From contig DASYCO010000086.1 in the NCBI GenBank assembly GCA_036500145.1, forward strand, positions 1 through 17,098: 17,098 nucleotides of DNA, given 5' to 3'. The DNA comes from CAMAVH01 sp036500145. GTDB lineage: Bacteria; Pseudomonadota; Alphaproteobacteria; SMXQ01. The notes under the pieces were generated by a model. The model was not told the origin of the DNA. It did no database searches and was given only the letters and a program-made list of their open reading frames with translations. This document shows positions 8,003-14,128 of this stretch, piece by piece (the first letter of the stretch is position 1; each line of letters begins with the position of its first letter). The translations under genes and the position numbers were made by a program.

Positions 8003-8271
8003 GCGAGACGGATCAGGACGCGGCGCAAGACGCTCCCGCGCGGGATGCGGTGCTGCGCAAGCGCTCGGTGCTGATCGCCGGCCACAAGACCAGCGTGTCG
8101 CTCGAAGGAGCCTTCTGGGATGAATTGCGCGACGCCGCCGCCGAACGCGACATGCCGCTCAGCCGCCTGATCGAAGAAATCGACACGGCGCGCGGCGGCA
8201 ACCTGTCGAGCGCCATCCGCCTCTTCGTGCTCGACCGCCTGCGCCGAAAGGCCGAGACGAAACCCGCCTAA
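7999..8271 (+). CDS. Ribbon-helix-helix domain protein
   Basis: This 90-residue protein matches the alphaproteobacterial RHH_4-type family. It has a basic strand segment LRKRSVLIAGHKTSVSLEG (about 19-37), then WDELRDAAAERDMPLSRLIEEID, then a conserved NLSSAIRLFVLDRLRRK end. RHH proteins are small dimeric DNA binders that place a two-stranded sheet in the major groove, so a transcription-factor role is likely but its target is unknown. The GTG start at 7999 overlaps the fumC stop (GTGA), implying coupled translation. Its stop overlaps the convergent AsmA gene stop by 4 bp (8268-8271). From memory of related genomes, this family often lies near fumC and a DUF4169 gene; here the DUF4169 gene is 3.4 kb away beyond the AsmA gene. 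Confidence 0.85.
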   Translation: MSETDQDAAQDAPARDAVLRKRSVLIAGHKTSVSLEGAFWDELRDAAAERDMPLSRLIEEIDTARGGNLSSAIRLFVLDRLRRKAETKPA

Positions 8272-11200
8272 CGCTGGGTCGGCAGATCCTTCAGGACGTC
8301 ATTGATGAAAGCGTCGCCGTTCGGCTGCGCGGGCTGCGTCGGCGCGGCCTGGATCGGGGCCGGTTGCGGCGGGGCTGTCTGCACAGGAACTGTCTGCACA
8401 GGAACTGGCTGCGCCGGAGCCGCCTGCGGCCGCGCAGCCGGGGCCCGCGTGGCCGGCACCTGCGCCGGCTGCTGGGCCGCACGGGCCGCCGCGCGCTTGG
8501 CTTCGCGCTCGGCTTCCGCCTTCGCGGCACGCTCGAGCACGTAGGCCTGCAGGGCCTCGCTCTCGAAGCTCTTGTTCGGCGCGGCCATCGGGCCACTCAG
8601 CTGCAAGTGCACGGGCGGCGCGGCCGCGTCTGCAGCGAACTTGAACGCCACCTCGCCGCCGATCGTCCAAGCCGGCAGATTGGCGCGGATGCCGCCGTCG
8701 CCGGTGGCGCCGTCGACCGTCAGGGTCATGTCGTCGCTGGAGAGCGTGCCGTTCTCGACCGTGAAGCTGCCGTCGAGCGCCGAGAGCTTGCTGCTGCCCG
8801 CCGTCGCCGCCTTGAGCAGCGCCTGCAGGTCGGCGACCTTCTCCACCGTCGGCAGCTTCTTGTTCGCCGCCGCGAGGTCGACGCCGCGCAAGGCGGCGTC
8901 GTGCAGCGCGAACTGGCCCTTGCCGCCGAGAGCGGCGATGAAGCCCGCCTCGTGCGCGCCCTTGGTCGCGAAGTCCATCGCCAGGTCGAGCTTGCCGTCC
9001 ACCGCGTCGAAAACCTTCGAGTCGAACAGGCCGCGCTTCGCGTCGGCGCCGCTCAGGGCCATCTTGCCTTCGAGCGCGGCGCCACCTTCGGCCGGGGTCA
9101 GCTTCGCATCGAGCGTGAAGGCGCCGCCCAGCAGGCTGCCGGTCAGCTTGTCGATGGAGAGCGCGCCGTCGGTCACCGCCACATGGGCGGCGGCATTGGC
9201 CACATGCCAGCTCTTGTGCGTCAGCGTCTTGGCCGAGAAGTCGAGGTCCGCGTCGCCGAGCGCCAGCAGGTAGAGCGCCAAGGGCGCTTCCGACCAGGGA
9301 ACCGGCCCTGACGACGGACTGGCGGGCGGCGTCGCCACGCTCAGCAGCCCCGCCGTGTCGATCTCGCTGACCGCCAGCTTGCCGGTCAGCTTGGGCTTCG
9401 CCCCGTCGAGCGCCAGGGCGGCGTCTCCGGCCAGCGTCATGTCGCCGAGGGCGGCGTCGATCTTCGGCAGGCGGTAGCCCTTGGCGTCGCTCTCGATGCG
9501 CGTCGCCAGCTTGAGCGCGCCGGTCGTCGTCACCGGCGGCGTGACGCCGCTCAGGCGATATAGTCCAGCCGGGTCCTTGGCATGGGCCTCGACGTCGAGC
9601 GCCACTGCCGGCTTGCCGGCGATGTCCTTCACGTCGCCGGCGACCGAGAAGCCGCCGTTGCCGTCGCCCGTGTCGATGCCGGCGGCGAGCTTGCGCAGGG
9701 TCAGGTTGCCGCTGTCGAGCGTGGCGTCGAGGGCGAGGCCGCGCATCGGCACCTGGCGCCAGGTGAATTGCCCGGCGTTCACCAGCAGGTTCGCGTCGAA
9801 GGCGGCGATGACGTCGGGCGGCAGGGCGAGGCTGTCGTCGCTCGGAATGTAGGAATCGAGGTTGAACTGGTTGACGACGAGGTTGGCGCCGAAGGCCGGC
9901 CGCGCGCGCAAGGCCGCGACGATGCCGCCCGTCACCTTGGTGCTGTCGAAGCGCAGGTCGAGGTCGCTCAGCTCCAGCGTGTCGAAGCCGAGGCCAAGGC
10001 GGCCGGTCGCCGTGAGCTTGTTGAGGCGGCCCGCCGGCAGGGCCTTGGCGTCGATGCCGGTCCAGCCGAGCAGGCTGCGGAAGTCGTCGGAAGCGAGGTC
10101 GATGCGGCCGTCGAAGCGCGGCGGCACGTTGGCCTCCGCCGTGAAGCGGCCGTTGAGCGTCGCGTCGGTGCCGCCAGGCGCCTGGGCGCTGAACTGGCGC
10201 AGCGTCACGGCGCCGTCGGCCAGGGCGCCCGACAGCTTGAGCTGGCGGAACAGGCCCTTGCGGAAGTTCACCGCCTCGGCCGAGGCGTCGACCGACAGGC
10301 GGAAGCCGGACGGCAGCACGAAGCCGTCGCCGTCCTTGGCGTCGCCGGCGCGGTCCGGCATGTCGAGCCAGGCGTCGAGGTCGATGTAGCCGAATGTCAG
10401 CGCGAGGTCGAACTGGGGCTTGCCGTCGGCCGGGCCGACGAAGACCGCGTGGGCGCCGCCCTGGCTCTGCACGTCGCCGAGCTGCACCATGAGGTTGGCG
10501 ATCTCGGCGCGCTCGTCGCTCGCCGTCAGCGTGCCCTCGACGTTGAAAGGCTGCGTGAGGAAGCCCGGCATGTCGTCCAGCGGGCCGAAGCTGGACAGGG
10601 CGGCCACGAAGTCGGCGCCGCCGAGCTTGGCCTTGCCGGTCAGCTGCAGCTTGGGCGCGAACTGCGCCGTGCCGTTGAAGGCGAAGCCGGCGCGCAGCGT
10701 GCCGCCCGTCGGCGCCATCAGGTCGAAGGTGGCGTTGAGCGGCGTCGCGGCGCTGCTGCGCGCGTCGAAGCGGCCCGCGGCGACGGTGAAGCGCACCGGC
10801 TTGTCGCCGATGCGGCCTTCGCCGGCGGCGCGCAAGGGACCGGCGAGGCTGTCGGCGACGACGCGGGCGTTGACCGCCTCGAAGCGCTCCTCGCTGCCCG
10901 AGCGGGCGTCGCGGTAGATCACGGTGCCGTTGACGATGGAGGCGTTCTGCAGCTGCACCGATTCGGGCGCCACCAGGGGCTCGTCCCCGATCGACAGGGC
11001 CGGCGCGTCGGCGTCGAACACCCAGTTCCGTCGGCCGTCGGCCAGCACTTCGAGGGTGACGACCGGCTCGCGCATGACGAAGGATTCGACGACGACGCGG
11101 CCCGACAGCAGCGGCAGCAGGGCGATGCGCGCTTCAAGCGACTTCAGCCGCGCCATCTCCGGCGTCGACGCGCCCGGCAGGTTGCCGAGCCGGGCGTCGT

Positions 11201-11396
11201 TCAGCAGCAGGCGCGGCGTCGGCAGCAGCGAGGCCTCGACCGTGCCGGCGATGACGACCTTCCGCCCGGCCGCGCGCTCGATTTCGGCGGCGATCGGATC
11301 GCGATAGCGCGTCCAGTCGATGAAGCTAGGCGCGACGAGGGCCGCTCCGACCAGGAGAACCAGGAGGGCGGCAAAGACGAGGAGAAACTTCTTCAA
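8268..11396 (-). CDS. AsmA family protein (large envelope protein)
   Basis: This 1042-residue protein has one N-terminal membrane anchor (about 3-24, LLVFAALLVLLVGAALV), followed by the AsmA opening SFIDWTRYRDPIAAEIERAAGRKVVIAG and a very long periplasmic beta-rich region. Repeated ADLDF/GGAFTLDAKL-type strands and an AsmA-like C-terminal block lie at about 690-950. AsmA-like proteins are inner-membrane-anchored, groove-forming proteins linked to outer-membrane assembly and lipid transport. The last about 90 residues are an Ala/Pro/Gln-rich tail with VPVQT repeats and charged KAEAEREAKRAAARAAQQ. The start is a TTG at 11396. No ATG or GTG start exists near the membrane segment and no clear Shine-Dalgarno is seen, so the exact start is uncertain. 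It lies opposite to its neighbours, convergent with the RHH gene and divergent from DUF4169. Confidence 0.9.
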   Translation of the reverse strand: MKKFLLVFAALLVLLVGAALVAPSFIDWTRYRDPIAAEIERAAGRKVVIAGTVEASLLPTPRLLLNDARLGNLPGASTPEMARLKSLEARIALLPLLSGRVVVESFVMREPVVTLEVLADGRRNWVFDADAPALSIGDEPLVAPESVQLQNASIVNGTVIYRDARSGSEERFEAVNARVVADSLAGPLRAAGEGRIGDKPVRFTVAAGRFDARSSAATPLNATFDLMAPTGGTLRAGFAFNGTAQFAPKLQLTGKAKLGGADFVAALSSFGPLDDMPGFLTQPFNVEGTLTASDERAEIANLMVQLGDVQSQGGAHAVFVGPADGKPQFDLALTFGYIDLDAWLDMPDRAGDAKDGDGFVLPSGFRLSVDASAEAVNFRKGLFRQLKLSGALADGAVTLRQFSAQAPGGTDATLNGRFTAEANVPPRFDGRIDLASDDFRSLLGWTGIDAKALPAGRLNKLTATGRLGLGFDTLELSDLDLRFDSTKVTGGIVAALRARPAFGANLVVNQFNLDSYIPSDDSLALPPDVIAAFDANLLVNAGQFTWRQVPMRGLALDATLDSGNLTLRKLAAGIDTGDGNGGFSVAGDVKDIAGKPAVALDVEAHAKDPAGLYRLSGVTPPVTTTGALKLATRIESDAKGYRLPKIDAALGDMTLAGDAALALDGAKPKLTGKLAVSEIDTAGLLSVATPPASPSSGPVPWSEAPLALYLLALGDADLDFSAKTLTHKSWHVANAAAHVAVTDGALSIDKLTGSLLGGAFTLDAKLTPAEGGAALEGKMALSGADAKRGLFDSKVFDAVDGKLDLAMDFATKGAHEAGFIAALGGKGQFALHDAALRGVDLAAANKKLPTVEKVADLQALLKAATAGSSKLSALDGSFTVENGTLSSDDMTLTVDGATGDGGIRANLPAWTIGGEVAFKFAADAAAPPVHLQLSGPMAAPNKSFESEALQAYVLERAAKAEAEREAKRAAARAAQQPAQVPATRAPAARPQAAPAQPVPVQTVPVQTAPPQPAPIQAAPTQPAQPNGDAFINDVLKDLPTQR
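8375..8404 (-). repeat. 15-bp tandem duplication in the AsmA tail
   Basis: CTGTCTGCACAGGAA occurs twice head to tail (8375-8389 and 8390-8404), followed by a degenerate third unit. In the AsmA protein this codes for repeated V-Q-T-V-P units in the Pro/Gln-rich tail. A length that is a multiple of three keeps the frame, so copy-number change would only lengthen or shorten the tail. Confidence 0.85.
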
Positions 11397-11724
11397 ACGG
11401 CTGCCCGGGTTGAAGTCGTGAAAAGGATCTGACAGGGGAAACGGAATCGTTCCACGCAGCGCCCGCCCCAGCCCTGCGCCGCACGCAAGCCGGCGTGGCG
11501 CGGATGGTTTGCGAGGACACTTGCGGTCCCGACTGTTTCCGTTAAGCTACCATACTGAATATGGCGTTTTGATGATAGGCCCGGATCGCGTAAGGGCCTG
11601 CCGGATAACCGATATTCTGTGCAACTGATCCGGCCCGTGCGTTCTCTGGTTCGCTCGGGCGTTCGGCCCCCGGCCTCCATCTTCCCGATGCGAGCCGGAC
11701 CGATGCGGGAAGGACGGCCAAGTC
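11397..11724. promoter_or_regulatory. Divergent intergenic region between AsmA and DUF4169 genes
   Basis: This 328-bp gap has no convincing gene. It must hold the promoters for both divergent genes. Visible elements are an inverted repeat CCATA-CTGAA-TATGG (11550-11564) in a locally AT-rich patch, a small stem AGGCCC/GGGCCT (11577-11582 with 11594-11599), and CTTCCCG/CGGGAAG (11681-11687 with 11706-11712) next to the DUF4169 ribosome-binding site. No -35/-10 pair is clear enough to name. Confidence 0.4.
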
Positions 11725-11931
11725 ATGGGTGACGTCGTCAATCTCAATCAATTCCGCAAGCAGCGGGCGCGCGCCGAGTCGCAGAAAAAGGCCGGCGAGA
11801 ACCGCGTGCGCTATGGCCGCACCAAGGACGAGAAGGCGCGCCAGGTCACCGAATTCGACCGCACCCACCGCGACCTTGACGGCAAGCAGCTCGACAAGCC
11901 CTCCCCCGAAGACGCGCCCAAGGCACGCTGA
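11725..11931 (+). CDS. DUF4169 family small basic protein
   Basis: This 68-residue, highly charged cytoplasmic protein has the standard DUF4169 start MGDVVNLNQFRKQRARAE, then KAGENRVRYGRTKDEKARQ and the LDG element (HRDLDGKQLD). It is full length for this alphaproteobacterial family, whose function is unknown. It is probably largely helical and rich in Lys, Arg, Asp and Glu, with no cysteine or membrane segment. AAGGA (11710-11714) lies ten bases before the ATG, and part of it can be paired in a stem with 11681-11687. From memory of related genomes, the family is usually found next to fumC and RHH genes; here an AsmA gene intervenes. Confidence 0.85.
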   Translation: MGDVVNLNQFRKQRARAESQKKAGENRVRYGRTKDEKARQVTEFDRTHRDLDGKQLDKPSPEDAPKAR

Positions 11932-11934
11932 GCC

Positions 11935-11980
11935 TTAAGAGGCGGCTTGACGCGTTAACTTAAGCGTCGCGTTAACTTAA
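11935..11980. repeat. TTAA-rich tandem direct repeat
   Basis: CGCGTTAACTTAA occurs at 11951-11963 and again at 11968-11980, a 17-bp period. Each copy contains the palindrome GTTAAC. With TTAA at 11935-11938 and TTGA at 11947-11950 there are six TTAA-like tetramers in 46 bp of otherwise GC-rich DNA, just after the DUF4169 stop and about 155 bp before the DM9-like gene. The layout suggests a protein-binding site or promoter; TTGACG at 11947-11952 could be a -35 element. The spacing does not fit a standard CtrA site (see rejected items). Confidence 0.55.
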
Positions 11981-12135
11981 AGCCCCATGCAAGGCTTACG
12001 GCCCGTGCGCCCTTCGTGGCCGGCCGATCGTTCAAATCCCCGATAAAATCCTCAGCGCAAACGTCCCAGTTTCGCTATATCTCCCCCCAACGCGCGGCAG
12101 CCAAGACCGCGCCTTTTCATTGTGGGGACTGATCG

Positions 12136-13248
12136 ATGACCAAGTTGCTTTCCGCCATCGCCGCCGTCACGAGCATCGGCGTGGCGCTCGCCTGCCTGCC
12201 CGCCGCCGCGCAGACTCCGGCGCAGAACGCCACCGCCGCAACCCTGGCCGCGTTGAACGGCCCGGCCGCCACCGAGCCCCTCGTCATCTGGCAGGCCGCC
12301 GTCCCGAACGCGGCGATTCCGCCCAACGCCATTCCCGGCGGCCAGGAGCAGGGCCGCCCCCTCGCCCTCTGCGGCGCCAGCTACATGGGGGCCCGCTACG
12401 TCGGCAAGGCCATGGGCAACGGCTGCGTCTTCGGCGTCTCCGGCCGCGAAGTCAGCGCAGCGCAGTACGACCTTCTGCTCGGCAATCCTGCGCTGCTGAC
12501 GCAGAATCCGCAGTTCGTCCGCTGGGTGCCGTCGCAGTCCGGCCTGGTGCCGCCGGGCGCCTTCATGGCCGCGCGCGAGGGCGAGAACGTCCTGCCGGTC
12601 TGCCGCGCCGGCTATCAGGGCAGCGTCCAGCCGGGCAAGCTGGTCGGGCCGGCCTGCAAGGTCGTCTACGGCGGCCAGGAAGTTGCCCTGCCGCAGTATG
12701 AAGTGCTGGTCGTGAGCCGCATCGGCACCGAGATCCCGACGGCGGTCCTCTCGGCCGCGGCGACCAATCCGGCGGCGCCTAGCCCTGTGGCGGCCAGCCC
12801 CGCGGCACGCGGCATCGCCATCAACGGGGTCGGAGGCATCACGTCCATGGACATTCAGGGCATGGACCTCGAATCGGCCATGATGGCGATCCAGTCGCAG
12901 CGCAGTGAATTGCTCGAGAACCAGCTCCGAGATCAGATCGCCAGCGTGCAAGCCCGCAACAACGATATCGCCAAGCTGAACGTCCAGATCAGCGATCTAA
13001 CGACCGAGCGCGCCAAGCTGCCCGCTCCAAACAGCATGAGCGCAGCGGACAAGACTAAGGCCGCCCAGCTCGACGGACAGATCCAGCAGCTCAAGGGCAA
13101 GATCGACGCCTTGAGCAACAGCCAGCAGATGGACATGCTGCGGATGCAGAGCCTGACCAACAAGCGCAACGAAGCCTTCGACCTGATGACCAACTTCATC
13201 AAGAAGATGCAGGACAGCCGCTCCAGCATCATCGGCAACATGCGCTGA
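12136..13248 (+). CDS. Secreted protein with two DM9/DUF3421-like repeats and a C-terminal coiled coil
   Basis: This 370-residue exported protein starts with a Sec signal peptide (MTKLLSAIAAVTSIGVALACLPAAAQ; signal peptidase I cut likely near residue 25-26). Two tandem repeats follow, at about 52-116 and 130-192. Each has W, then P-P-x-A, then C-x-A-x-Y-x-G, then G-K, then a second Cys exactly 18 residues after the first (Cys79/Cys97 and Cys156/Cys174), then G-x-E/REV and Y-E/D-V/L-L. This pattern resembles DM9/DUF3421 repeats, which in eukaryotes bind mannose or act in immunity. A Pro/Ala linker (about 205-228) leads to a helical, coiled-coil-rich end (about 245-360, Gln/Lys/Glu/Leu-rich). 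The ATG follows GGGGA (12123-12127) by eight bases. A strong terminator follows, so the gene is probably monocistronic. Family assignment is by eye; function is unknown. Confidence 0.85.
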   Translation: MTKLLSAIAAVTSIGVALACLPAAAQTPAQNATAATLAALNGPAATEPLVIWQAAVPNAAIPPNAIPGGQEQGRPLALCGASYMGARYVGKAMGNGCVFGVSGREVSAAQYDLLLGNPALLTQNPQFVRWVPSQSGLVPPGAFMAAREGENVLPVCRAGYQGSVQPGKLVGPACKVVYGGQEVALPQYEVLVVSRIGTEIPTAVLSAAATNPAAPSPVAASPAARGIAINGVGGITSMDIQGMDLESAMMAIQSQRSELLENQLRDQIASVQARNNDIAKLNVQISDLTTERAKLPAPNSMSAADKTKAAQLDGQIQQLKGKIDALSNSQQMDMLRMQSLTNKRNEAFDLMTNFIKKMQDSRSSIIGNMR

Positions 13249-13276
13249 CGCGAACGTCCGCAGACGATGGACGGCG

Positions 13277-13309
13277 AAGGGCGGGGAGCGATCCCCGCCC
13301 TTTTGCTTT
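13277..13309 (+). terminator. Intrinsic terminator of the DM9-like gene
   Basis: A perfect 9-bp GC stem, GGGCGGGGA (13279-13287) and TCCCCGCCC (13292-13300), with a GCGA loop, is flanked by AA on the left and TTTTGCTTT on the right. It starts 28 bases after the stop at 13248. This is the clearest intrinsic terminator in the window. Confidence 0.92.
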
Positions 13310-13380
13310 GCGCGCCTGAGATCATGGGCGCTTCAGGTCTGGCAGGGCCCCTGCCGGATCGAAACGGCCTAGCTGCCAGC

Positions 13381-13412
13381 TTCATATTCTAATAATGATT
13401 TGCAATTGCATT
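13381..13412 (+). promoter_or_regulatory. AT-rich box with palindrome, promoter or Fur-like operator
   Basis: An abrupt A/T-rich block sits 40-70 bp before the start of the 177-residue protein. It contains the perfect palindrome TGCAATTGCA (13401-13410) next to AATAATGATT (13391-13400), and a 19-bp span bounded by AATG and CATT. The composition resembles Fur-family boxes (GATAATGATAATCATTATC type), but the internal symmetry is poor. CATATT or TAATAA could be a -10. The regulator is not determined. Confidence 0.4.
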
Positions 13413-13450
13413 GGCTAGTCTGCGGCCTCCACACGCCGAGGAGCGCCGCC

Positions 13451-13984
13451 TTGTCCCACGATCCCCGTCCCGACGCCGACCCGCTCGCCGCCTATCCCGC
13501 CGGCACCCAGCTCGACGAGCTGCGCACCGCCGAATCCTTCCTGGTCGTCGCTGTGCGCTTCTGGACCGCGCGCCGGCTCGAACCGAACGCCGGCCACGGC
13601 GACTGGCGCACGGGCTTTCGCGCCGCCGGAGTCTGCGACATCGGCGCCGCCTGCTTCGGCTCGTTCCTGAACATCATCGAGGCGGCGGCCTATCGGCCGA
13701 TCACCCTCGGCTGCCCGCATTGCGGCGACGTCACGGAAGATGAAGCGCGCCTGCTCTGCGTCGTCGGCCTGCTGCAGCGCGAACGCGGCAACGACGCCGC
13801 CCTGCTGCTCGCCGACTGGCTGCCGCCGGCCGCCGTGCGCGTCGCCGCCGACTACGCCTTCGGCTTCGCCACCGCCCTGAGCGAAGCGCGCCTGACGATG
13901 CCCGAGCGCCGCCCCGAAGCGCGGCCGCGCCCAGCCGCGCCGCGCCGCTTCATCCATCATGTGCCGCTGAGCGTGGTGCACTGA
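13451..13984 (+). CDS. Unrecognised 177-residue cysteine-containing protein
   Basis: I do not recognise this protein. It begins at TTG 13451, chosen because GAGGAG (13438-13443) lies seven bases upstream; an in-frame TTG at 13400 would start inside the AT-rich control region. The sequence shows an N-terminal amphipathic helical part (LDELRTAESFLVVAVRFWTARRLEP), then Cys62 and Cys68 (VCDIGAACFGSFLNII), then a CxxC pair Cys88/Cys91 (LGCPHCGDVTEDEARLLC) with a further Cys103, then a helical WLPPAAVRVAADYAFGFATAL block. The tail is Arg/Pro/Ala-rich and ends IHHVPLSVVH. The cysteines could bind a metal such as zinc or iron. There is no signal peptide or membrane span. Coding bias matches the neighbours. 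It stands alone, between a terminator and a convergent hydantoinase gene. Confidence 0.75.
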   Translation: MSHDPRPDADPLAAYPAGTQLDELRTAESFLVVAVRFWTARRLEPNAGHGDWRTGFRAAGVCDIGAACFGSFLNIIEAAAYRPITLGCPHCGDVTEDEARLLCVVGLLQRERGNDAALLLADWLPPAAVRVAADYAFGFATALSEARLTMPERRPEARPRPAAPRRFIHHVPLSVVH

Positions 13985-13998
13985 CCTTCATCAGCTAG

Positions 13999-14023
13999 AG
14001 GCGGCCATTGCCGAGGGCCGCCT
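13999..14023. terminator. Hairpin between convergent genes
   Basis: AGGCGGCC (13999-14006) pairs with GGCCGCCT (14016-14023) around a nine-base loop, 15 bases after the stop of the 177-residue protein. A TT follows but no proper T-run. It may serve as a shared terminator in the 114-bp convergent gap. Confidence 0.45.
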
Positions 14024-14073
14024 TCTCCGGTCGGCTGGCGACAGGTAGTCGCCGCCGCCCCTACTGCTTTCCT

Positions 14074-14128
14074 CCATAGCCGCCGCCATCTCCTAGCTTT
14101 AAGTCGGCCGGCGGCCATAGCCGCCGCC
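14074..14128. repeat. 14-bp direct repeat at the hydantoinase gene 3' end
   Basis: CCATAGCCGCCGCC occurs at 14074-14087 and 14115-14128, 41 bp apart. The second copy encodes part of the conserved Gly-Gly-Gly-Tyr-Gly end of the hydantoinase B domain on the minus strand. The first lies just past its stop. Read in the right frame, the first copy would encode a similar GGGYGGKQ and a stop, so it may be a partial duplication or an older terminus. Confidence 0.6.

Noticed and set aside
9582..11432. 616-codon open frame on the plus strand opposite the AsmA gene
   Set aside because: Its composition (Arg, Gly, Ala, Val, His, Gln) and lack of any family pattern mark it as a shadow; the minus-strand protein has a membrane anchor and AsmA features.
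11935..11980. Canonical CtrA binding site (TTAA-N7-TTAA)
   Set aside because: The closest pairs are separated by eight bases, not seven, so the strict consensus is not met; kept only as an unexplained repeat.
12136..12213. Lipoprotein signal (lipobox) in the DM9-like protein at Cys20
   Set aside because: Residues before Cys20 read A-L-A with Leu at -2 rather than -3; the later AAAQ site fits signal peptidase I better.
13400..13450. TTG start at 13400 for the 177-residue protein
   Set aside because: It lies inside the AT-rich control region without a Shine-Dalgarno; TTG 13451 has GAGGAG seven bases upstream.
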